Source: JAAZNO01 sp012798275 (lineage in GTDB: Bacteria > Chloroflexota > Anaerolineae > B4-G1 > SLSP01). From it: 46,454 nucleotides of DNA. The position numbers and the translations under genes were made by a program. The stretch is taken from positions 1-46,454 of the forward strand of contig DAOPQD010000020.1 in the NCBI GenBank assembly GCA_035347995.1, read 5' to 3'. Position 1 is the stretch's first letter. Every line of letters starts with the position of its first letter. Below the pieces are notes generated by a model, which did not search any database, was not told where the DNA came from, and saw only the letters and a list, made by a program, of their open reading frames with translations. This document shows positions 1 through 7,115 of this stretch, in pieces.

Positions 1-100
1 TCTTGCGTTTTTTAGTCAGTGGCGGTACCTTTGTCACGCAAGTGATTTTTTCGCTTATTCGCTGATTCGCTGACTGCTGACTCGCTGATCTCTATTTTCG
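1..100 (+). repeat. Truncated copy of dispersed leader repeat upstream of the first glutaredoxin
   Basis: Bases 1-24 match the core of a repeat found again at 37143-37216 and, inverted, at 46379-46454 (shared core TCTTCCGTTTTTTAGTCAGT with one change here). It is followed by a low-complexity run of CGCTGATTCG-like units (about 51-90) and ends in CTCTATTTTCGAAGGAGG, which supplies the ribosome-binding site of the gene at 115. The repeat begins outside the window. Seen directly; function unknown. Confidence 0.7.
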
Positions 101-114
101 AAGGAGGTGTGTCT

Positions 115-366
115 ATGGCGACTCGATCCTGGCCTCGCGTCATCGTTTTTTCGACGCCGACCTGTCCTTACTGTCAGGCGGCGAAGCGCTATTTACAGCA
201 GCGCGGCGTGCCTTTTGAGGATGAGGACGTCTCACAGAACATGATTGCGGCGCAGTACATGGTGCAGCGCAGTGGACAGCAGGGCGTACCGGTCATTCAG
301 GTAGGCAATGAGGTGGTGGTGGGCTTTGACCGCGCCCGCCTGGATGCCTTGCTGGGGTTGCAGTAG
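115..366 (+). CDS. Glutaredoxin-like (NrdH/UxxU type) thiol-redox protein
   Basis: An 83-residue small thioredoxin-fold protein. The N-terminal beta strand VIVFSTPTCPYC carries the CPYC redox motif, the middle holds the cis-proline segment QGVPVIQV, and the C-terminus GFDRARLDALLGL is typical of glutaredoxin-like NrdH-family proteins. Such proteins reduce disulfides in the cytoplasm and can feed electrons to ribonucleotide reductase. The ATG at 115 is preferred over the GTG at 109 because AAGGAGG at 101-107 sits seven bases before it. A paralogue (CPHC motif) lies at 10551-10856 beside nrdR/nrdJ, and the two share most of the fold sequence. The real electron donor and partner here are unknown. 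The leader is a dispersed repeat rather than ordinary intergenic DNA. Confidence 0.88.
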   Translation: MATRSWPRVIVFSTPTCPYCQAAKRYLQQRGVPFEDEDVSQNMIAAQYMVQRSGQQGVPVIQVGNEVVVGFDRARLDALLGLQ

Positions 367-370
367 AGGT

Positions 371-398
371 TCGACAGGCGTACGAAATGCGTTATAAT
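371..398 (+). promoter_or_regulatory. Sigma-70-type promoter for the DUF4446 gene
   Basis: A -35 TCGACA (371-376), a 16-bp spacer and a perfect -10 TATAAT (393-398). Predicted start of transcription near 405, giving a leader of about 44 nt before the ATG at 449. Confidence 0.7.
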
Positions 399-448
399 CC
401 GGCTTGCAGCTGCGCGCGGAGCTGTGCAGAGTCTGCCGGGAGACGTCT

Positions 449-937
449 ATGGAGAGCATTTTGATTCCGTGGGTGGTTGCTGCGACGGTGTTGCTGTTCG
501 TGGCGGCATATTGGATCTACACGCTGGAGAAGCGCTTCAATGGCCTGGAGAAGCAATACCGCCGCCTCTTGACGCTCGCCGAAAGCGGTGATCAGGCCAC
601 CCTGGCGGATTTCTTGCATCGCCTGGAGCAACAGAACACCCGCCTGCAGGCGGCTGAGAAGGCCCTGACGCAAGTCGAGGCGATCCTTCCTCACACCCTT
701 CAAGGGTATGGCATTCAGCGCTATCAGGGATTTGCCAACGTCGGCGGCGATCAGAGTTTCTCCCTGGCGTTAGTGGATGGGCATGGCAGCGGTTTTGTGC
801 TCTCCGGCCTGCACGGACGGGATGAGACGCGCGTGTATGCCAAACCGTTGGTGCAATGGCGCGCCTCTTACACGCTGAGCGCCGAGGAGCAGGCGGTGCT
901 GGCGGCGGCGCGGCAGATGATGGAAAGCAAAAGCTGA
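449..937 (+). CDS. DUF4446 family membrane-anchored coiled-coil protein
   Basis: A 162-residue protein. One N-terminal membrane segment (about residues 5-24, IPWVVAATVLLFVAAYW) is followed by a predicted coiled coil rich in Glu, Gln, Arg and Leu (about 26-85). A conserved C-terminal globular part follows, with GYGIQRYQGFANVGGDQSFS and the segment VYAKPLVQW. This combination is the signature of DUF4446 proteins, often found near cell-division or origin genes in Gram-positive bacteria. Function is not established. The ATG at 449 is chosen over an upstream in-frame ATG at 404 because GGGAGA lies just before it and the earlier start would fall at the transcription start. Topology suggests a short tail outside and the bulk in the cytoplasm. 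Confidence 0.75.
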   Translation: MESILIPWVVAATVLLFVAAYWIYTLEKRFNGLEKQYRRLLTLAESGDQATLADFLHRLEQQNTRLQAAEKALTQVEAILPHTLQGYGIQRYQGFANVGGDQSFSLALVDGHGSGFVLSGLHGRDETRVYAKPLVQWRASYTLSAEEQAVLAAARQMMESKS

Positions 938-949
938 GCGACCTGCAGG

Positions 950-978
950 TTGTAGTTTTTTGCGCCTTACAGTAAAAT
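950..978 (+). promoter_or_regulatory. Promoter for the bactofilin gene
   Basis: TTGTAG (950-955), 17-bp spacer, TAAAAT (973-978). Expected transcript start near 985, leaving a leader of about 178 nt that contains the structured repeat element described at 1013-1157. Confidence 0.55.
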
Positions 979-979
979 C

Positions 980-995
980 GTGCACACATGTGCAC
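980..995 (+). promoter_or_regulatory. Inverted repeat at the bactofilin transcription start (possible operator)
   Basis: GTGCACA-CA-TGTGCAC, a perfect 7-bp inverted repeat lying two bases after the -10 box. Its position across the predicted transcript start would suit a repressor. No regulator is identified. It could also form a small hairpin in RNA. Confidence 0.4.
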
Positions 996-1012
996 CCGGT
1001 GTATCTCTGTGA

Positions 1013-1157
1013 GCTATTTTCTTATTAAGGAGACGCCATGTGTTGATGCACACCGGGAAAGCACGAGAATGTGAATTGTGAGTCGTGAGTTGTGAGCCGT
1101 GACTACGTCAACTCTCTACTCACGGCTCACTGATTACTATTTTTGTTCGAAGGAGGA
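1013..1157 (+). other. Structured leader element with GTGAGCC stem and SD module (bactofilin copy)
   Basis: In order: a first SD-like block AAGGAGACGCCATGTG followed by a partly palindromic TGTTGATGCACA (about 1028-1048; the ATG is followed at once by a stop); GTGAGT-type short repeats; an 11-bp perfect inverted repeat GTGAGCCGTGA (1092-1102) / TCACGGCTCAC (1120-1130); then CACTGATTACTATTTTTG and the SD GAAGGAGG (1149-1156). The same order of parts occurs before rtcB, and the stem and SD module also occur before jag. The element is seen directly. Whether it acts as RNA or is a passive repeat is unknown. Confidence 0.6.
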
Positions 1158-1162
1158 TTGCT

Positions 1163-1642
1163 ATGTGGGGTAAGGAAAAAACACAAGAAGAGGGGGCGCC
1201 CGCGGTGTCTGTCACACCAGCTGCTCGCCCGGCTGCGGCTCCCTCTCGACCCATCGAGACCACCATCGGTCCGAACACTCATGTCCAAGGTGACATCCAG
1301 GGGGATGGCAGTTTGCGCATCGAAGGGGTAGTCGAAGGCACCATCACGACGACGGGCAATCTGGTGATCACCGAGAGCGCTAAGGTGTTTGCCGAAATCA
1401 AGGCTGCCAACGTGTCTATTGCCGGCGCGGTCAAGGGGAATATCTCCGCGAACCGCGTCGAGGTGTTGGCGACCGGGCGGGTGTGGGGCGATATGACTGT
1501 CAAAGTTATCCTCACCAATGAAGGCGCCTATGTGAGCGGGCAGGTCATCATGCCGAAGGACATCAAACCGCCACAGTTGGAGCCGGAACTGTCGAAGCAG
1601 CCCCCCGCTCCTGCAGCCCCGGCTGTAGCGAAGAAAGAGTGA
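1163..1642 (+). CDS. Bactofilin (polymer-forming cytoskeletal protein)
   Basis: A 159-residue protein. A Pro/Ala-rich flexible N-terminus (1-30) is followed by a right-handed beta-helix core (about 33-130) with repeated turns such as VQGDIQGDGSLRIEGVVEG and AAVKGNIS-like segments, then a Pro/Lys-rich tail. Bactofilins self-assemble without nucleotide into filaments that scaffold cell shape or envelope enzymes. The length and the disordered tails flanking a short beta-helix fit the family well. The ATG at 1163 has GAAGGAGG at 1149-1156. No peptidase or cell-wall hydrolase partner is adjacent. The gene sits alone between its own promoter and a strong terminator. Confidence 0.9.
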   Translation: MWGKEKTQEEGAPAVSVTPAARPAAAPSRPIETTIGPNTHVQGDIQGDGSLRIEGVVEGTITTTGNLVITESAKVFAEIKAANVSIAGAVKGNISANRVEVLATGRVWGDMTVKVILTNEGAYVSGQVIMPKDIKPPQLEPELSKQPPAPAAPAVAKKE

Positions 1643-1653
1643 TTTACAGCAAT

Positions 1654-1691
1654 CTCCCTCCAGAAGCGTTTTCTGGAGGGAGGTTCTTTTT
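1654..1691 (+). terminator. Intrinsic terminator after bactofilin
   Basis: A 12-bp perfect stem CTCCCTCCAGAA (1654-1665) / TTCTGGAGGGAG (1671-1682) with a 5-nt loop, followed by GTTCTTTTT. It lies between convergent genes and could serve both strands. Confidence 0.85.
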
Positions 1692-1699
1692 GTGTGACC

Positions 1700-3151
1700 T
1701 CAGTTGACTGCAGCGTGCGCTTGCAGCAAGGTGCTCCCAACCATCAATGCTTCGCCGCTGATAGCGACCAGCGCCAGCGGCAGAAGCTCTCCTTGCCCAC
1801 CCCGCACGGCTTGCCAGGTGGCGGTCAACGTATAGAGGCCCAGCAGGGCTTCTCCAAACATCGTGCGGTCGGGTTTGATCCTGTAGGAAGTATGTTGCCA
1901 GTGACCTTCTCGCGCCTGCAGGTGAAACTTGGGCGTGCGGTGAAATGTCCCGCCCCAGTGCGTGAGGCCGTCTATCAGCGCGAGAGTGTTGCTCCAGGCT
2001 ATGCCCATTCCCAACACCATCAGCACGGGGTAGGCCAGGATGCGCCGCGGCCAGTCTCGATAGAGGGCCAGCTGCCCGAGCAGATACAGCAGCGGCGGGA
2101 CGGTACTGATCGCCCCTAAAACGCCGCTCAGCGAGGGCAGTGCGGGGCGATAGAACGCCATCGGCAGCAGAAGCACCATCAATGCCAGGAACAGGGGTTG
2201 CGTGAAGTACCCGCTCAGATGGAGGAGCGCCATGACTTTTTGCGCCGGTCGGAGCTGCTTCGAGCGCACGATGGGCCCGGCGAGCTTCCGCAGGCATTGC
2301 GCCGCGCCCTTGGCCCAGCGGTATTGCTGCTGTTTGAAGGCGGCAACCAGCGGGGGCAATTCTGCCGCCACGGTGACGTCGGGCAGATAGCCGACGCGCC
2401 AACCGCGCAACTGTGCGCGATAGCTCAAATCCAGATCCTCGGTGAGGGTGTCACATTGCCATCCCCCGGCGTCCTCGATCGCGCTTTTGCGCCAGACGCC
2501 CGCCGTCCCATTGAAGTTCATCAGCAGGCCGCTGCGGTTGCGGGCAATGTGCTCGATGGCAAAGTGGGCGTCGAGCGCCAGCGCCTGCGCCCGCGTGATG
2601 GGCGAATACTCAGCGTTGAGGTGGCTCCAGCGCGTCTGCACCATGCCCAGCTGGGGATCGGCCAACAGATGTGGGAGAGTGCGCCGCAGGAAATCCGGCT
2701 CCGGGCAGAAGTCCGCATCGAAGAGCACGATGAATTCCCCCTGCGCCTGCTGCGTTCCCGCCGCCAGCGCGCCGGCCTTGTGGCCGGTGGGGTGCGTCCG
2801 ATGGAGCAGCGTGACCTGATAGCCCTGCTCGCGCAACCGGGCGCATTCAGCCTCCACGATGAGGGCGGTCTCGTCGTCGGAGTCGTCGAGAATTTGGAGC
2901 TCCAGCCGATCGCGGGGCCAATCCAGCGCCGCGACGGCTTGCAGCACCCGCCCTGCCACATAGCGCTCGTTCCGCAGGGGGACCTGAACCGTCACGACCG
3001 GCAGTTGGGCTTCCGCCGGCGTGGGTGGCGTGGGCTGGGGATCGTGCCGATGCCGAAAATACAGCCCGATCAAGATCATGATATGCAGGGCATACACTGC
3101 CAGCGCTGCCAATACAGCGGTATAGAGCCATCCAATCACTTCTGCTATCAT
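1700..3151 (-). CDS. Processive family-2 glycosyltransferase (cellulose/mannan-synthase type)
   Basis: A 483-residue integral membrane GT2. An N-terminal membrane helix (about 5-30) precedes the GT-A catalytic core with DDSDDE (UDP binding), the metal-binding DAD of VLFDADFCPEPDF, TEDLD (catalytic Asp) and the QQQYRW motif of processive synthases, then about four C-terminal helices. Such enzymes polymerise and often export a beta-linked polysaccharide or make glycolipids. Substrate cannot be read. The ATG at 3151 is chosen because the family starts there. The open frame runs 109 codons further upstream but overlaps the divergent protease leader and encodes low-complexity Arg/Pro. There is no SD; a TATAAT box ends 7 nt before the ATG, so the mRNA is probably leaderless. 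Confidence 0.88.
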   Translation of the reverse strand: MIAEVIGWLYTAVLAALAVYALHIMILIGLYFRHRHDPQPTPPTPAEAQLPVVTVQVPLRNERYVAGRVLQAVAALDWPRDRLELQILDDSDDETALIVEAECARLREQGYQVTLLHRTHPTGHKAGALAAGTQQAQGEFIVLFDADFCPEPDFLRRTLPHLLADPQLGMVQTRWSHLNAEYSPITRAQALALDAHFAIEHIARNRSGLLMNFNGTAGVWRKSAIEDAGGWQCDTLTEDLDLSYRAQLRGWRVGYLPDVTVAAELPPLVAAFKQQQYRWAKGAAQCLRKLAGPIVRSKQLRPAQKVMALLHLSGYFTQPLFLALMVLLLPMAFYRPALPSLSGVLGAISTVPPLLYLLGQLALYRDWPRRILAYPVLMVLGMGIAWSNTLALIDGLTHWGGTFHRTPKFHLQAREGHWQHTSYRIKPDRTMFGEALLGLYTLTATWQAVRGGQGELLPLALVAISGEALMVGSTLLQAHAAVN

Positions 3152-3158
3152 AGCGGGG

Positions 3159-3164
3159 ATTATA
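3159..3164 (-). promoter_or_regulatory. -10 box TATAAT placed for leaderless transcription of the GT2 gene
   Basis: TATAAT on the minus strand ends 7 nt before the ATG at 3151, which puts the transcript start at or next to the A of ATG. No good -35 element is visible at 16-18 bp. One of five such arrangements in the window. Confidence 0.55.
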
Positions 3165-3234
3165 CCCGAAGTGTAGAATCCGTCGCGTCGCAGCGGCTTG
3201 CATGTGCCGGCGAGCCAAATCGCCCTGCAAACAG

Positions 3235-3290
3235 CGCTGTGAACGTGTGAACAGTGTGAACGTGGGCACCTGGGCACGTGGGCACGTGAG
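3235..3290 (+). repeat. Octamer tandem repeat upstream of the S8 protease
   Basis: Imperfect tandem units GAACGTGT, GAACAGTGT, GAACGTG, GGCACCTG, GGCACGTG, GGCACGTG ending directly at the SD AGAAGGAGGTGTG. Related GAACGTG/GAAGGTG octamers occur near 14458-14482 and 36908-36937. Resembles the short tandem repeats known from intergenic DNA of other phyla. No function can be assigned. Confidence 0.6.
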
Positions 3291-3303
3291 AAGGAGGTGT
3301 GAC

Positions 3304-6300
3304 ATGCAGATCTGGCGTCGCGGCGGCGCTTTAGTGGCGCTTTTGATATTGGGGCTTGTCCCGGTCGCTCCGGCAGCTTCTTCTTCGAGCGCCGACGTTG
3401 GGGGCGCGGCGCCGGCCTACGATTACACGCTCGACCTGGGCGGGGTGACCTTCGACCCGCTGGTGGACGAGCCGGCATTCCCTTCAGCGGCGCGCTACGC
3501 CTCGACAGCGGGCCCCGACTTGCACCTGGTGCAGCTGTTCGGTCCGACGCAGGCGACCTGGCTGCCGGCCCTGGAGCAGCGCGGCCTGGAGATCGTGCAG
3601 TACATCCACCCCTTTACGTATGTGGTGTGGGGCGATTCTTTTGCCCTGAAGCGCGCTGCCGCGCTGGATTTCGTCCGCTGGACCGGCCCCTTCGCCCCGG
3701 CGTATCGCGTCTTGCCGCAATGGCGCGCCCTCGAGGCGACGCCCCTCGCTGTTCAAGCGCTGGTGTATCGCGGCGCGGGACGGGCGTCAGTGCTCAGCAG
3801 CCTCACGGCACTGGGGGCGCAGCTGCAGGAATCCCTGAACCTGGGCTATGGCTTTGACGGCCTGACGGTGATACTGCCGGGGGATCGGCTGATGCAGGCG
3901 GCGCGCATTCCCGGCGTCTACACCCTCCAGCCAATCTCCACCGCCCGCGCGACGCGCGGCGAAATGAGCGCTCAGGTCAACGTTAACAACGTGGACGCGG
4001 GCCATCAGGCGTTTCCGGGGTACCGCGACTGGCTCACGGCGGTGGGACTTGATGGCGCGGGCGTGATCATCGCGCACGTGGACAGCGGCATCCAGGAGAC
4101 CCATCCCGACCTGGCGAGCCGGATGGCCCCCTGTACCGGTGTGACCTGTGGCGCGGCCATCTCCAGCGCACACGGCACGCACACGGCAGGCATCATCGCG
4201 GCGGACGGGATCTCGGGTGTCATGGATGGCGGCGGCTTTCTGCGGGGACTTGGCGTCGCACCCGGCGCCCGGCTCGTGGAGCAGCTCTACAGCACCTACG
4301 ATCTCACCGTATTGATGCAGGATTCGATCGCCAACGGCGCGCTGATCTCTGGCAACAGCTGGGGTCTGGAGAGCACGCCCCAGGGTTACGATGCGGACAC
4401 GCGCAAAGTGGATGTGGGCGTGCGTGACGCCGATCTGACACTCGCGGGCAATCAGTCGCTTACCTACGTGCTCTCCATTATGAATGGCAACGGCGGCGTG
4501 AGCTCGCAGGGCAGCCCCGATGAGGCCAAGAACATTTTTACCGTCGGCTCGACCAGGATGCAGACCAGCACTGGCTCGCAGATCCTGGCCATCAACGACC
4601 TCTCGGCCAATTCGGCGCACGGCCCCGCCCTGGATGGGCGCAACATCCCGCACCTGGTCGCGCCGGGATGTTACGTGGATTCGACCTTGCCCACGGATTC
4701 CTACGGCACGATGTGCGGTACGAGCATGGCCTCGCCGCAGGTGAGTGGCGCCGCAGCGCTCTTCATCCAATACTATCGCGACCTGACCGGCGTGGATCCC
4801 AGCCCGGCGCTGGTGAAGGCGGCATTCCTGCCGGCGGCGCACGACCTCGCGGGGTTCCGTGACGCCGACGGCGGTATCTTGGGGCATCCCTTCGACAGCA
4901 AGCAGGGGTGGGGACGGTTGGACCTCGAAGCCGTCGTGGATCCGGCCTTGCCGGTGCTGTATTTCGATGCTCCCCGGATTCTCGGGACGACGGGTGATCT
5001 GTGGGAACAGCCGCTGCGCGCCGCAGATCCCACGCAGCCGGTGCGCATGATGCTGGCGTGGACTGACGCCCCTGGCCACGGACTGGGCGGCAGCACCCCC
5101 GCTTGGGTGAACGACCTGAACCTGGAAGTGCTCGCGGACGGCAACACCTACCGTGGAAACGCCTTCGCTGCCAGCGGTTGGTCGCAGCTGGCCGGCGCGG
5201 CGGATGGAAGGAACAACACCGAGGGTGTTTTCCTCGGCCCGACGGCGCCAGGGCGTTTTACCGTCCGCGTGCTCGCGGCCAATATCGCCGGCGACGGCAT
5301 CCCCAATGTCGGCGACGCGACCGATCAGGATTTTGCCTTCGTCTGCTATAACTGCCTGCAGGAGCCCGATTTCACGTTGACCGTCGAACCCGCAGCGGCG
5401 GCGGTCTGCGCTCCGGGCGTGGTGACGGCGACCGTCGCGGTGGGGCAGTTGGTGGGGTACGCGGAAGAGGTCGCTCTCGCGCTGCAGGCCCCGTTGGGGG
5501 TGACGGCGACTTTCTCGGCGGCGGTGGTGTTGCCGCCGGCGGAGGCGCTCCTCACGCTGGAAGTGGGGCCGGCAGCGCTTGCCGGGCGTTATTCCCTCGT
5601 CATCTCCGCGACGGCGGAGGGCACGCACGTGCACACGGCGGAGCTGGCGCTGTGGATCAACACCTGCGCGCCTGAGCCGCCGACGCTGTTGACTCCCGTC
5701 GCCGGGGCGACCGCTCAGCCCTTCGATGCCCTGTCTCTCGCCTGGAAGGCGCAGCCGCTGGTAACCGGCTATCGCGTGCAGGTGGATCGCACCCCGGTGT
5801 TTACCGCGCCGCTCGTGGATACGCGGGTGAGCACGGCCACCTATTCGGCCCCGGCAACGTTGGAGGGCGGGGCGTGTTACTGGTGGCGCGCGCAGGGCGA
5901 CAACGCCTGTGGCCAGGGGGCCTGGGCTGAACCCTTCCATTTTGCGACTGCCGCGTTGGGAGTGGGCCTTGCCGACGACCTGGAATCCGGCGCCGGGAAG
6001 TGGTTCTGGCAGACCGTCGCCGGTGAGGCCTCTTGGACGCTCTCGTCGGCGGAATCGCACAGCCCGGTCCATGCCTGGTTCATCCCCGATGCGCCGGCCG
6101 TGACCGACGGCCGCTTGTGGAACGCCATCGCTGTGCCGGTAGGCGCGGGGAGCACGTTGCGTTTCTGGCACCGCTATGAGTTTGAGGGCAGCGGCTCTGT
6201 TGCCTGGGACGGCGCGGTGCTGGAGATTTCCACCGATGGGGGGGCGACGTGGGCCGATTTGGGCCTGCACATGACGCACCATGGCTACAACGGCCTCATT

Positions 6301-7065
6301 CAGTCGGGGACGTCCAATCCGTTGGCGGGGCGGTCTGGCTGGACGTACGCGCTGAGCGCGTGGAACGAAGTCGTGGTGGATTTGAGCGCCTACGCCGGGA
6401 ACGCCGTGCAGATCCGTTGGCGCATCGGGTGTGATAGCAGCATCGGGGCTTCTGGCTGGTACGTTGATGACGTGCAGATCACGAGCTTGCTCCCTTCCCA
6501 TCCGGCGCCGGGGATGGCAGCCCTCACGCCAGCCTCTGTGGTGGGCGATGTACCGGCGCGGTTGACGTTGACCGGTGAACGTTTCGCGGGCCTGCCTGCC
6601 GTGCGGGTGGGCGCGACGTGGCTGCTTTCGGTCACTCTGGTGAGCTCTACGACAGTGACGGGGATCCTGCCGGCGGGTCTCGCGGCGGGCAGCTACACGG
6701 CGACTCTCTTTAACGGCGATTGCGTTTCGGCGACGCTTCCCGCGGCTCTGACCGTGCGCGGCGTGCTGCCCGCCCCGGAGCGACTCAGCCCGGCAGATGG
6801 GGCGGTCATCACTGACACGACGTCGGCGCTGTTATGGCAGCCGGTGACGGAGGCGGCGGGCTATCGCGTCACCTTGGCGAGCGCGGTGCACGACGTGGGG
6901 ACGGCGACGGCATACACCCCTTCAGTGTTGGCGAAGGGCGTCTATACCTGGACGGTGACGGCCTGCAACATGTGGGGCGGCGTCAGCCCGGAGCAAACGC
7001 CATGGACGTTCACGATACGCGAGCTGCGCTCGATCTATTTGCCGTTGGTGCTGTCCCTGCCGTAA
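3304..7065 (+). CDS. Secreted subtilisin-like serine protease (S8) with Ig/jelly-roll and Fn3-like domains
   Basis: A 1253-residue exported protein. Signal peptide (1-25, RR then ALVALLILGLVPVAPAA); a pro-region; S8 catalytic domain with Asp260 (HVDSGIQ), His290 (HGTHTAG), an oxyanion Asn near 396 in MNGNGG, and Ser474 (GTSMASPQ). A subtilase-associated beta domain follows (about 590-680, MLAWTDAPG and AWVNDLNLEV). Beyond it are several Ig/Fn3-like beta modules and one MAM/jelly-roll-like region (about 900-1060). The protein ends SIYLPLVLSLP; a YLPLV tail recurs, as far as known, on Chloroflexota exported proteins and may be a sorting signal. The ATG at 3304 has GAAGGAGG just upstream and starts the signal peptide, unlike the longer open frame from 3202. 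Likely extracellular protein degradation. Monocistronic, bounded by a terminator. Confidence 0.92.
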   Translation: MQIWRRGGALVALLILGLVPVAPAASSSSADVGGAAPAYDYTLDLGGVTFDPLVDEPAFPSAARYASTAGPDLHLVQLFGPTQATWLPALEQRGLEIVQYIHPFTYVVWGDSFALKRAAALDFVRWTGPFAPAYRVLPQWRALEATPLAVQALVYRGAGRASVLSSLTALGAQLQESLNLGYGFDGLTVILPGDRLMQAARIPGVYTLQPISTARATRGEMSAQVNVNNVDAGHQAFPGYRDWLTAVGLDGAGVIIAHVDSGIQETHPDLASRMAPCTGVTCGAAISSAHGTHTAGIIAADGISGVMDGGGFLRGLGVAPGARLVEQLYSTYDLTVLMQDSIANGALISGNSWGLESTPQGYDADTRKVDVGVRDADLTLAGNQSLTYVLSIMNGNGGVSSQGSPDEAKNIFTVGSTRMQTSTGSQILAINDLSANSAHGPALDGRNIPHLVAPGCYVDSTLPTDSYGTMCGTSMASPQVSGAAALFIQYYRDLTGVDPSPALVKAAFLPAAHDLAGFRDADGGILGHPFDSKQGWGRLDLEAVVDPALPVLYFDAPRILGTTGDLWEQPLRAADPTQPVRMMLAWTDAPGHGLGGSTPAWVNDLNLEVLADGNTYRGNAFAASGWSQLAGAADGRNNTEGVFLGPTAPGRFTVRVLAANIAGDGIPNVGDATDQDFAFVCYNCLQEPDFTLTVEPAAAAVCAPGVVTATVAVGQLVGYAEEVALALQAPLGVTATFSAAVVLPPAEALLTLEVGPAALAGRYSLVISATAEGTHVHTAELALWINTCAPEPPTLLTPVAGATAQPFDALSLAWKAQPLVTGYRVQVDRTPVFTAPLVDTRVSTATYSAPATLEGGACYWWRAQGDNACGQGAWAEPFHFATAALGVGLADDLESGAGKWFWQTVAGEASWTLSSAESHSPVHAWFIPDAPAVTDGRLWNAIAVPVGAGSTLRFWHRYEFEGSGSVAWDGAVLEISTDGGATWADLGLHMTHHGYNGLIQSGTSNPLAGRSGWTYALSAWNEVVVDLSAYAGNAVQIRWRIGCDSSIGASGWYVDDVQITSLLPSHPAPGMAALTPASVVGDVPARLTLTGERFAGLPAVRVGATWLLSVTLVSSTTVTGILPAGLAAGSYTATLFNGDCVSATLPAALTVRGVLPAPERLSPADGAVITDTTSALLWQPVTEAAGYRVTLASAVHDVGTATAYTPSVLAKGVYTWTVTACNMWGGVSPEQTPWTFTIRELRSIYLPLVLSLP

Positions 7066-7069
7066 AAAT

Positions 7070-7106
7070 AGCCCTGGCAGGCCTCAAAAGACCTGCCAGG
7101 GCTTTC
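7070..7106 (+). terminator. Terminator between the S8 protease and nrdJ
   Basis: AGCCCTGGCAGG (7070-7081) pairs with CCTGCCAGGGCT (7092-7103), loop CCTCAAAAGA, then TTCCCTT on plus. Upstream AAAAAT gives a T run on minus, so it probably works for both convergent genes. Confidence 0.8.
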
Positions 7107-7115
7107 CCTTGTAGA

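Noticed and set aside
1028..1047. Start of a small gene at AAGGAGACGCCATG
   Set aside because: The ATG is followed by TGT and then the stop TGA, so at most a two-codon ORF is made.
2198..3250. 350-codon plus-strand frame across the GT2 gene
   Set aside because: Opposite-strand shadow; the minus-strand glycosyltransferase has DXD, TEDLD and QxxRW motifs.
3787..6501. 904-codon open frame antisense to the S8 protease
   Set aside because: It mirrors a strongly supported protease with all catalytic motifs, has Arg/His/Gly-rich composition typical of antisense frames in GC-rich DNA, and no SD or recognisable domain.
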